Assembly: GCF_900230185.1 (NCBI RefSeq)
Contig: NZ_OCSR01000001.1
Location: forward strand, 4,340,001 to 4,404,000
From: Burkholderia sp. OK233
GTDB lineage: Bacteria; Pseudomonadota; Gammaproteobacteria; Burkholderiales; Burkholderiaceae
Reading direction: 5' to 3'
DNA length: 64,000 nucleotides
The translations under genes and the position numbers were made by a program. A model generated the notes under the pieces. That model saw only the letters and a program-made list of their open reading frames with translations, searched no databases and was not told the origin of the DNA. Positions 42,443-51,146 of the stretch are shown here, in pieces; within the stretch, counting starts at the first letter, position 1, and every line of letters starts with the position of its first letter.

Positions 42443-43909
42443 TTACTTCTTCCCCAGGCCGCCGAGCAAGCCGCCGAGGAGCGACGTCACCGGCGCGAGC
42501 GGGCTGCTGCCCGATCCTTTGCCGCTGGTGCTCGACAGCGACAGGCCAGGGCTCGAAGTAGTGGTCGTCGTGGCCGGCGTGGCGGCCGCCGTTGTTGTGA
42601 CGCCGCCGAGCGCGCCGGTGACGCTCGCCAGCAAGCCGGTAACCGGGGCGAGCGGGCTGCTGCTGCCGCCGGTCGCGCTGCTCAAGCCATTCGTCACGCT
42701 CGAGAGCAGACCCGTGACAGGCGCCAACGGGCTGCTGCCACTCGATGCACCGCCAAGACCCCCTGTTACGCTGCTGAGCACGCCGGTGAGCGGAGCGAGC
42801 GGGCCGCTGCTGGTGCCGCCCGTCAAGCCGCCGAGTACGCTGGTGAGCGGACCAAGCGGGCCGCTGCTGGTGCCACCCGTCAGGCCGCCGAGCGCGCTGG
42901 TGAGCGGAGCAAGCGGATTGCCGCCCGTGCCGCCGGTGAGCAGGCCACCTACCGACGCGACCGTGGTGCCCGTGTCCGTCACCGTATGACCAAGCGCAGC
43001 CGTGATCGGATTGCCGCCGGTTGCGCTGATCAGCGTACCGGCCTTACTGAGGCCGCCGCCGAGGGTCGCGAGCAGGCCGTTCAGCGGTGCGCCGAGGCCG
43101 GTCGTGTTGCCGACCGTTTGCGTGGTCGCTGCGACCATCGACGTAATCGGCGTGATCGCGGTGCTGAGCGTTTGCGTGATTTGCTGGACCGGGCCCGTCG
43201 AGAGTGCGGTGGTGAGCGTGCTGCCGCCGTTGGTGACTGCATTGCCAAGCGTATTGACGACGCCGCCGAGCGGCGTGGTGATGGCTGCCAGCGGCGCGAG
43301 CGGGCCGCTGCCGAGGCTCGTCACGAGGCTGCCCGCATCCGTCACTGCGCCGCCGACATGACCGACCACGCCACCGAGGCTCGAGACCGTCGTGCCGACC
43401 GCGTCGCCGCCGGTGCCGAGCTGGCCGAGCCCTTGCGATAAGCCGGTGCCGAGCGTGGAGACCGCCGAGCCTACTTGTTGCACGATGCCGCCGGCGGCCT
43501 GGGTGGTTTGCGCGCTGACGCCGGGCAGGCTTTGCGAACCGATCACGCTACCGATGCCTGAGACCGTCGAGCCGAGATCGTTGACCACGCCGCCGGTGTT
43601 GCCGACGACCGTGCCGAGCGCATTTGCGACCGGGGTCGTGCCGGTTCCCGTACCGGTTCCTGTGCCCGTGCCGGATCCGCTTCCTGAGCCGTTGTTGCTG
43701 GTGCTGCTGCCCGAGCCGCCCGAGCCCATCGAACCACTGCCGCTGCCGGTGGTGGTGGAAAGTGCGCCGCCGGCGGAACCGCTACCACTGCCGCCGGTGC
43801 CGGCACTCAGGGTTCCGGAGCCTCCGCAAGCGCCAAGTGAAAGCATCGCTGCCACGCTGGCAGCAATCAGGGTTGTTCGAAGTGTGGTGTTGGCCGTTTG
43901 AATGTTCAT
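42443..43909 (-). CDS. Low-complexity lipoprotein B (Gly/Thr/Leu repeat)
   Basis: A 488-residue predicted lipoprotein, paralogous to the one at 40854. Its signal ends at the lipobox LGAC (Cys28), followed by Gly/Ser-rich linkers (GSGSG runs) and the same kind of G/L/T/V repeats, including PVQQITQTLSTAITP and TTGLGAPLNGLLA. The C-terminal half has tandem PLTSVLGGLTGGTSSGPL units and ends in GGLLGGLGKK. The ATG at 43909 has GAGGG upstream and starts the signal peptide; a longer frame to 44008 is not supported. It is divergent from the Flp pilin gene. Function unknown. Confidence 0.75.
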   Translation of the reverse strand: MNIQTANTTLRTTLIAASVAAMLSLGACGGSGTLSAGTGGSGSGSAGGALSTTTGSGSGSMGSGGSGSSTSNNGSGSGSGTGTGTGTGTGTTPVANALGTVVGNTGGVVNDLGSTVSGIGSVIGSQSLPGVSAQTTQAAGGIVQQVGSAVSTLGTGLSQGLGQLGTGGDAVGTTVSSLGGVVGHVGGAVTDAGSLVTSLGSGPLAPLAAITTPLGGVVNTLGNAVTNGGSTLTTALSTGPVQQITQTLSTAITPITSMVAATTQTVGNTTGLGAPLNGLLATLGGGLSKAGTLISATGGNPITAALGHTVTDTGTTVASVGGLLTGGTGGNPLAPLTSALGGLTGGTSSGPLGPLTSVLGGLTGGTSSGPLAPLTGVLSSVTGGLGGASSGSSPLAPVTGLLSSVTNGLSSATGGSSSPLAPVTGLLASVTGALGGVTTTAAATPATTTTTSSPGLSLSSTSGKGSGSSPLAPVTSLLGGLLGGLGKK

Positions 43910-44576
43910 GTCGCCCTCGCATCGCATGTGTTTTTGGGTGTTGCTGCGTGCCTTCCTCTGCATGAGCCGTGCCATTTCGACTGAGTAATGCAGAAGATTT
44001 TTTTGCAAAGGGGCTTAAAGCCATATGTGATATGGCTTTGCGATGAATTGGTGGAGTGTCTGCTAACTCAGATATACCGCGAGAAAATGAATTCGCTAAA
44101 CGTTTGCGAGGGCTACGTAACGTAACGAGCCGCGCGCGCCGTTACGAAACACGGCGTAACGCAAGCGCAGCGGGAGGGTCCCGGACGCTTGAAACGTTCT
44201 GTTCAAACAAATAATTAGTGCAGCGAATCTAACTCATGGTTATTCCTATGTGCTGCAACGCACGAACTGCCGTTAACCTGAGTACGACGCTAAAACGCAT
44301 ACGGTGTCGAGCTAGGGGCAGCGGACAATTGCTTAAATATGATTGTTCGGCTATAAAACCCGAAAGCATCACGGATTGACGAGGGAGGTGCGTAATCGAA
44401 CAGACAGCTTATAGACATCTGTTTTATTGAAGCCGGCTGCAAGGCGGTGCTTCCGCAGCGCAACACGCAGGACCAGGAATGAGAGACCAATGGTCCGTAG
44501 CGCTGAAGACTCCGTCATCCTAAGCAGCACGTAAACAAACGAAATAAATGAAATAAATGAAAGTCCGAGGGTAAAA
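43910..44576. other. Divergent intergenic region between lipoprotein B and flp
   Basis: The 667-bp region is AT-richer than its surroundings. It holds the flp promoter at 44329-44357 and a long flp leader. No other open frame is convincing. No sigma-54 site (GG-N10-GC) was found by eye. Confidence 0.5.
44329..44357 (+). promoter_or_regulatory. Sigma-70 promoter for flp
   Basis: TTGCTT (44329-44334) and TATAAA (44352-44357) are separated by 17 bp. Transcription from here would leave a leader of about 210 nt before the flp ATG. Confidence 0.65.
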
Positions 44577-44756
44577 ATGAAAAAGTTCACACAACGCTTC
44601 TTGAGAGATAACAAGGGCGTGACGGCCATCGAGTATGGTTTGATCGCGGGGTTAGTTGTACTCGTCATTGCAACGGCCGTTACTTCGCTTGGTACTCACA
44701 TTTCGACAGTGCTGCAGGATGTCGCGAATCTGATCGTGGCTCCGGCAGGGGCGTAG
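44577..44756 (+). CDS. flp: Flp-type pilin
   Basis: The 59-residue prepilin is the structural subunit of the Tad pilus. A short basic leader ending in Gly14 is followed by a type IVb pilin helix, VTAIEYGLIAGLVVLV, with Glu at +5 after the cleavage site and the adjacent Tyr typical of Flp pilins. The mature pilin is about 45 residues. It is the first gene of the locus and is followed by a terminator, which suggests it is expressed at higher levels than the assembly genes. Confidence 0.93.
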   Translation: MKKFTQRFLRDNKGVTAIEYGLIAGLVVLVIATAVTSLGTHISTVLQDVANLIVAPAGA

Positions 44757-44785
44757 AGGGCAACCTGTAAACGTCCCGCGAAGCG

Positions 44786-44825
44786 GCAGGCATTTTCACG
44801 CCTGCTTGCTTTGCAGGCGTTTTTT
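44786..44825 (+). terminator. Terminator after flp with alternative pairing
   Basis: CGCCTGC/GCAGGCG (44799-44805 and 44813-44819, 7-nt loop) followed by six T is a classical terminator. The upstream segment GCAGGC (44786-44791) can instead pair with GCCTGC (44800-44805), which would break the terminator stem. Confidence 0.85.
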
Positions 44826-44898
44826 AGCGCATCGCCAAATTGGCTAATGCGAATTGCATTGCAATTCGCATGGCGTTGCTTCGCCTGTCGAGTGCGAA

Positions 44899-45399
44899 AT
44901 GAATGTCTCCGTCGGTATTTTGTTATTTATTGCATGGGCTGCGGCAGTCGCTATCAGCGATTGCCGCAGTCGGCGTATTTCCAATTCAGTTGTTGTTGCC
45001 GGTCTGGCGGCGGCATTCGCCTGCGCGTTTCTTCAGTGCGGGCCTTTCGGCGTTTCGTTGACCTGGGCGGCTATTGGAGCGCTGGTCGGCCTCGTCGCAT
45101 TGTTGCCGTTTTTCGCGCTCGGCTTCATGGGTGCTGCGGACGTCAAGGTATTTGCGGTACTCGGCGCGTGGTGCGGAATGCATGCGCTGCTCGGCCTCTG
45201 GATGGCGGCTAGTCTTGCTGCGGGCGTGCATGCGCTCTGGCTGTTGATTGCGACTCGTACACGGCTTGCGAGTTTGGTCCGTCATCACGGGCCGACTTTC
45301 GAGCTCGCCGGCAAGGCCTCCACGCCATACGCCGCCTGTCTCACGATGTCTGCCAGTGCGTGGCTCGTGCTGCAAGGACTCGGCGGGGGGCTGCTATGA
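44899..45399 (+). CDS. cpaA: Prepilin peptidase, TadV/CpaA
   Basis: A 166-residue type IV prepilin peptidase of the Tad type. The aspartyl catalytic residues are Asp21 (AISDCRSRRISN) and Asp81 in the GxxD motif MGAADVK. It lacks the N-methyltransferase domain of PilD, as usual for TadV. About four or five transmembrane segments are present. The ATG at 44899 is preferred over an upstream in-frame ATG at 44854. It overlaps tadE by 4 bp (ATGA). Confidence 0.92.
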   Translation: MNVSVGILLFIAWAAAVAISDCRSRRISNSVVVAGLAAAFACAFLQCGPFGVSLTWAAIGALVGLVALLPFFALGFMGAADVKVFAVLGAWCGMHALLGLWMAASLAAGVHALWLLIATRTRLASLVRHHGPTFELAGKASTPYAACLTMSASAWLVLQGLGGGLL

Positions 45400-45893
45400 A
45401 GCCAATAGCGACCCAGCGCGCGGCTCGGCCGCTCAAGCGCATCCACGTACATCGCGCGTCTGCGCAGCGCGGCTCCACGGCTGTCGAGTTTGCGCTGCTG
45501 TTCCCGCTGTTCTTCACGATCCTGTACTCGATCATCACTTTCAGTCTGATCTTCGTGGCGCAGCAGAACCTGACACTCGCTGCGGAAGAAGGTGCACGCG
45601 CCGCGCTGAACTGGCAGAGCAACACGTCGATGCAAAATGCACTCGTCAATCGCGGCAACGCCGCTTGCGCGGCGGCGAAACTGATGGTGGCGACGCTGGT
45701 GCAGGCCATGCAATGCACGTCATCTTCCGCGGCGTGCGGCCCGAGTAACGCAATGCAGTGCGTGAACGTCTTGCTGACATACAACTACCACGACAATCCG
45801 CTGGTGCCGACCTTGCCGCTGCTGACTTATACATTGCCTGGCACATTGTCGAGCAGCGCCACGGTACAACTCAATCCGGAGAATATTCAGTGA
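45396..45893 (+). CDS. tadE: TadE-like pseudopilin
   Basis: A 165-residue minor pseudopilin. The N-terminus has a basic leader, the cleavage-like QRGSTAVEFALLFPLFF with Glu at +5, and one transmembrane helix (residues about 28-55). The rest is an extracytoplasmic Cys-containing domain. TadE proteins are needed for pilus assembly. The start overlaps the prepilin-peptidase stop codon, suggesting translational coupling. Confidence 0.9.
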   Translation: MKPIATQRAARPLKRIHVHRASAQRGSTAVEFALLFPLFFTILYSIITFSLIFVAQQNLTLAAEEGARAALNWQSNTSMQNALVNRGNAACAAAKLMVATLVQAMQCTSSSAACGPSNAMQCVNVLLTYNYHDNPLVPTLPLLTYTLPGTLSSSATVQLNPENIQ

Positions 45894-45984
45894 CGCACGC
45901 GCCGGCTCCCAGCCTTTATGTCCGTCTACGCGGCTCCGAACGCTCGCGCGGCATGGCATCGTTTAACCGAAGCAGTGAGTCGTC

Positions 45985-46929
45985 ATGCCGAATCTGACCA
46001 AAATTCTTGCCGGCGTACTGATCGTCGTCGCGTTGCTGCTGGGCCTGTTCGCGTGGACGCTGTCACGCCGTCCGGCGCCGGTGGCCGTGACCCCTGCGAC
46101 GCAGGCAAGCTTCCCGGTGGTGGTGGCTACCCACACGTTGCCGGCAGGCAAACCGATCACCGTCGACCAACTGCGCGTGCAGTCGCTGCCGATCAATCCG
46201 AACGGCGCCTTCACCGATCCGGCACAGTTGGCCGGCCGCGTGCCGAACGCGGAAATCAGCGCGGACGCGCCGGTGCTCGAAGCTCAATTATCGTCAGGAC
46301 TCGCCGAGCGCATCGAGCGGGGCGAACGCGCCCTCGCCGTGCGGGTCGACGAGGGTAATGCGGTCGGCAACCGGCTGCGGCCGGGTAATTTCGTCGACGT
46401 GTTTTTCACGCTCAAGCGCGACGGGGCCATCGGCAACGGCGGCGAGATCGATCGTACTCAGGCGCGTCTCTTGATGTCGAAAGTGCGCGTGCTCGCGTTC
46501 GGCAACGCAACCACCAGCGGTGACAGCGGCGGCGACCCGAACGGCATGGTGCGCACCGCGGTGCTGGCGGTGCCGGTCGCCGATGTGGACCGGCTGACGC
46601 TGGCCGAAAGCTCCGGCCGTCTGATCTTCGCGCTACGTAATCCCAAGGATGCCGAAGTAGTCGATCAAAATGCGTTGCCGGTCTATCCCGGCGTGTTGAA
46701 GACGGTTGCCACCGGCGGCGCGGCCGGGCCGCTGCAGGATTCGACGCGTGCCGCGGCCGGCGTGTCGCTCGACGCCTTGTCGGGAAGCACCAATTCGGCA
46801 GGCGCCGGTGCACGGCCGCCGTTGCCGCATATGCCGCTGCCGCCTACGCGCGTCGCGGGTAGCACAAACAGTACAAAGAGCGGTATCGAAGTGATACGGG
46901 GTGGGCGCGCCGAGACGGTCGCCTGGTAA
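45985..46929 (+). CDS. cpaB: Flp pilus assembly protein CpaB/RcpC
   Basis: A 314-residue periplasmic protein anchored by an N-terminal transmembrane helix (LAGVLIVVALLLGLFAWTL). It carries a SAF domain (VATHTLPAGKPITVDQL) and the RcpC/CpaB domain (ERALAVRVDEGNAVGNRLRPGNFVDVFFTL, given here in part). These proteins aid the secretin. The C-terminal part is Gly/Pro-rich. It starts 91 bp after tadE. Confidence 0.93.
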   Translation: MPNLTKILAGVLIVVALLLGLFAWTLSRRPAPVAVTPATQASFPVVVATHTLPAGKPITVDQLRVQSLPINPNGAFTDPAQLAGRVPNAEISADAPVLEAQLSSGLAERIERGERALAVRVDEGNAVGNRLRPGNFVDVFFTLKRDGAIGNGGEIDRTQARLLMSKVRVLAFGNATTSGDSGGDPNGMVRTAVLAVPVADVDRLTLAESSGRLIFALRNPKDAEVVDQNALPVYPGVLKTVATGGAAGPLQDSTRAAAGVSLDALSGSTNSAGAGARPPLPHMPLPPTRVAGSTNSTKSGIEVIRGGRAETVAW

Positions 46930-46970
46930 GCAGTTTCAGGGAGCGGGCGGCCGGACGCGTCCAAAACTAC

Positions 46971-48368
46971 ATGACAGAACGGATTTTTGTTTTCGGGAAA
47001 GCGGCGTGGCTCGGGTTGGCCTTGCTCGCCGTATCGGCTGCGACTGACGCGGCGGGTCCGGTGCAGCGTGGGCAATTCACACAGGCGCCCCAGGCAGCTC
47101 AGGCTGCGCCGTCGCAAACCATCGACTTGAAGGTTGGCGCGCAGCAGCCGCTCGCGACCGGCCACACCCTGAAGCGTGTCGCGATAGGCGACCCCGCAGT
47201 GGCCGATGTGCTGATCATCAAGGGTGATAAGCGCGGCGGCGTGCTCCTTGTTGGCAAGGCGGCGGGCACGACCAACCTGATGCTGTGGGCAAGCGACCGC
47301 GAGGCGCCACTGATCTATACGGTCAACGTCATCACGCCGGCAGCGGCTTCGCTGCTCGGGCCCGATACGCCGAGCGTCAAGGTGCTCGGCAGCACGGCGG
47401 TGGTGTCCGGCACGTCGGCGACGATGGAGGCGCATCAGCGCGCTGTGGTCGCGGCGGAAGGCTCGCTCGGCAAGGATGGCGCGGTGTTCGACACGTCGAC
47501 GGTGGCGAGCCGCGCGATAGTGCAGGTTGATGTACGGGTGGTCGAGTTCAGCCGCTCGGTGCTTAAGGAAGTGGGCTTCAACTTCTTCAAGCAGAACAAC
47601 GGTTTTTCGTTTGGCTCGTTTGCGCCATCGGCGCTGACCTCAGTTTCTGCGACTGCGGGGCAGCAGCCGCAAACGACGGCTACGACGCCGATATCGTCAG
47701 CGTTCAACCTGATTTTCAACTCCGCCACGCACGGGCTGTTCGCAAACCTGAGCCTGCTGGAGAGCAACAACCTTGCGCGCGTGCTAGCCGAACCAACACT
47801 CGTGGCTCTATCCGGGCAGAGCGCCAGTTTCCTCGCCGGTGGCGAGGTGCCGATTCCCGTGCCGCAGGCGCTCGGTTCGACCTCGATCGAATTCAAGCCG
47901 TACGGCGTCGGACTTACGCTGACGCCGACCGTATTGAGCCCGCAACGCATCGCGTTGAAGGTGGCGCCCGAGGCGAGCCAGCTGGACTTTGCCAACGCCG
48001 TGACGATCAGCGGCGTGTCGGTGCCCGCATTCACCACGCGGCGTGCGGACACCACGGTCGAGCTTGGCGACGGCGAGAGCTTCGTGATCGGTGGATTGAT
48101 CGATCGCGAGACCGCATCGAATGTATCGAAGGTGCCTTTGCTCGGCGATCTGCCGGTGATCGGCACCTTCTTCAAGCAGCTGAATTACCAGCAGAACGAG
48201 AAGGAGCTGGTGATCATCGTGACGCCGCATCTGGTGTCGCCGCTCGCGAAGGGCGCGACCTTGCCGTCGACGCCGGGCGAGCAGTCCGAGCAGCGTAACG
48301 GGCCGGTGTGGCGCTCGCTGATTGGTGGTGTGGCGGCGCGCGATGCAGCGCCGGGGTTTTCGAAGTGA
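46971..48368 (+). CDS. cpaC: Outer-membrane secretin CpaC/RcpA
   Basis: A 465-residue secretin forming the outer-membrane pore for the pilus. A Sec signal peptide (about 1-28) is followed by a pilus N-domain (SQTIDLKVGAQQPL..., GDPAVADVLIIKGD), a BON-like segment, and the secretin core (LARVLAEPTLVALSGQSASFLAGGEVPIPV in part, then VPLLGDLPVIGTFFK and ELVIIVTPHLV). The length is normal. Little intergenic space separates it from cpaB. Confidence 0.95.
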   Translation: MTERIFVFGKAAWLGLALLAVSAATDAAGPVQRGQFTQAPQAAQAAPSQTIDLKVGAQQPLATGHTLKRVAIGDPAVADVLIIKGDKRGGVLLVGKAAGTTNLMLWASDREAPLIYTVNVITPAAASLLGPDTPSVKVLGSTAVVSGTSATMEAHQRAVVAAEGSLGKDGAVFDTSTVASRAIVQVDVRVVEFSRSVLKEVGFNFFKQNNGFSFGSFAPSALTSVSATAGQQPQTTATTPISSAFNLIFNSATHGLFANLSLLESNNLARVLAEPTLVALSGQSASFLAGGEVPIPVPQALGSTSIEFKPYGVGLTLTPTVLSPQRIALKVAPEASQLDFANAVTISGVSVPAFTTRRADTTVELGDGESFVIGGLIDRETASNVSKVPLLGDLPVIGTFFKQLNYQQNEKELVIIVTPHLVSPLAKGATLPSTPGEQSEQRNGPVWRSLIGGVAARDAAPGFSK

Positions 48369-48500
48369 AGCCGGCGGGCGCCCAGACGGCGCGCCGGATC
48401 GGTGGAGCAGTGAGCCAGAATGCACGCGAACCGCGCGGGCGCGCTGGCAAGCAGTACGACGCGGGGGCTTCGCAGCCCATGCCGCATAAGGATGTCCAAC

Positions 48501-49742
48501 ATGAACGCGAGAACGCATTCATTGACTGAACGGGCGGTCACCGATTATTTCGTGTTCGCGTCGCTGGCCGACGAACACGTGCATTGGCTCGCCGATACAC
48601 TGGTGGGTGCAGGCGTGGTCGAAGCGGCCACACTCGATCCCTCGATGCTCATACAGCGCATTGCGGCGCTGAATCCGTCGCTGGTGTTCGTTGACTTTTC
48701 CGGTGGCCGCGCCGCGGCGGCGAGTGCCGCGGCGAGCGCGGTACGCACAGCCTATCCCGGCATGCAGATCGTCGCGCTCGGTTCGCTCGCCGAGCCCGAA
48801 AGCGCCTTGGCCGCGCTGCGTGCCGGCGTGCGCGATTTCATCGACCTGTCCGCGCCCGCCGAAGACGCGTTGCGCATCACGCGCCAGGTTCTGGACAACC
48901 TCGTCGAACCGGTCAGCCGCCATGGCAACGTCACTGCGTTGCTAGGCGCGCGCATCGGCATGGGTGTGAGCACGCTGGCCGCGAATCTTTCAGTGATGCT
49001 GCAACGGCGCGATGTCGCGCAAGGACGGCAGACCGCGTTGCTCGATCTCGGCCTGCCGGCCGGCGACGGCTCGTTGCTCCTGAATACGCGCAGCGAATTC
49101 AATTTCGTCGAAGCCGTGCGCAACCTGCGCCGCTTCGATCAGACCTTCGTGCACACCGCACTGTCGCATCATTCGAGCGGACTCGCGCTCACGACGCTGC
49201 CGCCGAATCTCGCTGACATGCGCGAGGTGTCGTATTCGTCGTCGATCGGTTTGTTAAACCGGCTGCGTGCGTTCTTCGATCAGCAGATCGTCGATCTCGG
49301 TGGCTTTACCAACAGCGAGTTCATCGCCCACGTTGCGCAGGCCGCCGACGAAACGTGGCTGTTGTGCGATCAGGGTGTCGCCTCAATCGTTTCGGCCGTC
49401 AGTGTGCTCGACGCGTTGCGCGAAGAGGGCGTGGACACGGCGAACGTGCGGCTGATCGTCAACAAGTTCGATGCAGACCTCGGTCTCGCCGCCGCGCAGA
49501 TCGCGCAGCGTCTGGATATTCCGTTGCTCGCCACGTTGCCGGAGCGACGCATCTCGCTCGGCCAGGCGGTCAATCAAGGGCACCTGCTGGCCGATGTCGC
49601 GGCGCGCGATCCGTACGTGCGCGCACTCGAACCTTTGATCGAACGGCTCGGCGGCGCCGCGCGCGCGGCCGCGCAAGCACGCAGCAAATCGGCGCTCGGC
49701 GCGCTCAAGCGCTTCATTTCAACCACTTACAAGCGGTCATAG
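48501..49742 (+). CDS. cpaE: TadZ/CpaE localisation protein with degenerate P-loop
   Basis: The 413-residue TadZ/CpaE homologue has an N-terminal receiver-like domain (about 10-130) and a ParA/MinD-like ATPase domain. It normally localises the pilus machine to a pole. Its P-loop reads GARIGMGVST at residues 149-158, so both lysines of the KGGxGKT/S motif are missing. The ATG at 48501 is chosen because AAGG lies 10 bp upstream; an alternative ATG at 48492 is too close to it. It is 3 bp upstream of tadA. Confidence 0.9.
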   Translation: MNARTHSLTERAVTDYFVFASLADEHVHWLADTLVGAGVVEAATLDPSMLIQRIAALNPSLVFVDFSGGRAAAASAAASAVRTAYPGMQIVALGSLAEPESALAALRAGVRDFIDLSAPAEDALRITRQVLDNLVEPVSRHGNVTALLGARIGMGVSTLAANLSVMLQRRDVAQGRQTALLDLGLPAGDGSLLLNTRSEFNFVEAVRNLRRFDQTFVHTALSHHSSGLALTTLPPNLADMREVSYSSSIGLLNRLRAFFDQQIVDLGGFTNSEFIAHVAQAADETWLLCDQGVASIVSAVSVLDALREEGVDTANVRLIVNKFDADLGLAAAQIAQRLDIPLLATLPERRISLGQAVNQGHLLADVAARDPYVRALEPLIERLGGAARAAAQARSKSALGALKRFISTTYKRS

Positions 49743-49745
49743 ACG

Positions 49746-51146
49746 ATGGCAAAAGAAATCGAATTTGCCGACGACGCGCCTTCGTTCGCGCATAGCCAGC
49801 AGTTCCAGGACATCAAGAACGCTGCGCACGAACATCTGCTGACGCGTATCGAGGAACTCGGCTCCGAGTTCGGCCGCTGGTCGCGTAACGCGATCAACCA
49901 GTTCGTCGATCTGGAGATGGACAGCTTTGTACGGCTGCGCCGGATACCGATTAACGAGAGTGAAGTGCGGTTGATTGCCGAGGCGCTGACCAAGGAACTG
50001 GCAGGCTTCGGCCCGATCGAGGATCTGCTCGGCGATCCGGCCGTCGAAGATATTCTGATCAATGGCTACAACGACGTCTACGTGTCGCGTCACGGCATCC
50101 TGACCAAGATTCAGGTGCGCTTTGCCGACAACGCGCATCTGTTACGCATCGTGCGGCGCATTCTCGCGCCGATCGGGCGGCGTCTGGACGAATCGAATCC
50201 GATGGTCGATGCGCGCCTGCCGAATGGTGGGCGGGTGAATGTGGTGATCGAACCGTTGTCGATCGATGGGCCGATCGTCTCGATCCGTAAATTCCGCAAA
50301 GATCCGATGCGTCCCGAGGATCTGCTCGCCAACGGCACCTACAACCCGGAAATCGGCGCGCTGCTCGAAGCGGCGGTCGCCGCGCGCTGCAACGTGCTGG
50401 TGTCGGGCGGTACGAGCTCGGGCAAGACCTCGCTGCTCAATGCGCTGGCGTTCCACATCCCCGAGCCGGAGCGGGTCGTGACGATCGAGGACACGGCCGA
50501 ATTGTCGTTGAACCACCCGCACGTGGTGCGGCTCGAAAGCCGCCCCGGCGGCTTCGACGGCGCGGGCGTCGTGACGATTCGCGACCTGTTGCGCAATACC
50601 TTGCGGATGCGGCCGGACCGCATCATCGTCGGCGAAGTGCGCGGCGGTGAGGTGCTCGAAATGCTGCAGGCGATGAACACCGGCCACGACGGCTCGATGG
50701 GCACCGTGCACGCCAGCTCGCCGCGCGAATGTCTGTACCGCCTCGAAATGCTGGCCGGTTTCGCGGGCTTCCAGGGCACGGAGTCGAGCTTGCGCCGGCA
50801 GATCGCCAATGCGATCGACTTCATCGTGCAGATTGGCCGGCTCTCGAACGGGCGTCGGCGGATTCTGTCGATCACCGAAGTCACCGGTCTGTCGGACAAC
50901 ATCATCGCGACTCAGGAGCTGTATCGCTACGAGCCGGTCGCGACCGTAGAGGGCGACGAACTCGATAACTGGGTGTCGCTGGGCATTCATCCGCACTCGC
51001 CGAAACTGGCGCGTTTCCGCCAGGCATTGGGCGGTGGCGAGGCGCAGAGCGGGTTTGGCAACGCGGGCTTCGGTGGTGCTGGCGGCTTCAGTGGCGGTGG
51101 TTTCGGAGGCGGCGGTGGCGGCTTCGGCGGAGGCTTCAATGTCTAG
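49746..51146 (+). CDS. cpaF: TadA/CpaF secretion ATPase
   Basis: A 466-residue type II/IV secretion ATPase powering pilus extension (and in Tad systems retraction too). Walker A is GGTSSGKTS (Lys227). Other landmarks are the Asp-box VVTIEDTAEL, Walker B RPDRIIVGEVRGGE and the His-box GHDGSMGTVHA. After about residue 435 the protein ends in a Gly/Phe-rich tail of GFGG/GGGF repeats. Its last 8 bp overlap the tadB start. Confidence 0.95.
   Translation: MAKEIEFADDAPSFAHSQQFQDIKNAAHEHLLTRIEELGSEFGRWSRNAINQFVDLEMDSFVRLRRIPINESEVRLIAEALTKELAGFGPIEDLLGDPAVEDILINGYNDVYVSRHGILTKIQVRFADNAHLLRIVRRILAPIGRRLDESNPMVDARLPNGGRVNVVIEPLSIDGPIVSIRKFRKDPMRPEDLLANGTYNPEIGALLEAAVAARCNVLVSGGTSSGKTSLLNALAFHIPEPERVVTIEDTAELSLNHPHVVRLESRPGGFDGAGVVTIRDLLRNTLRMRPDRIIVGEVRGGEVLEMLQAMNTGHDGSMGTVHASSPRECLYRLEMLAGFAGFQGTESSLRRQIANAIDFIVQIGRLSNGRRRILSITEVTGLSDNIIATQELYRYEPVATVEGDELDNWVSLGIHPHSPKLARFRQALGGGEAQSGFGNAGFGGAGGFSGGGFGGGGGGFGGGFNV

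Noticed and set aside
44100..44576. Possible sigma-54 promoter upstream of flp
   Set aside because: No GG-N10-GC pair with acceptable flanks was found; the sigma-70 pair at 44329-44357 fits better.
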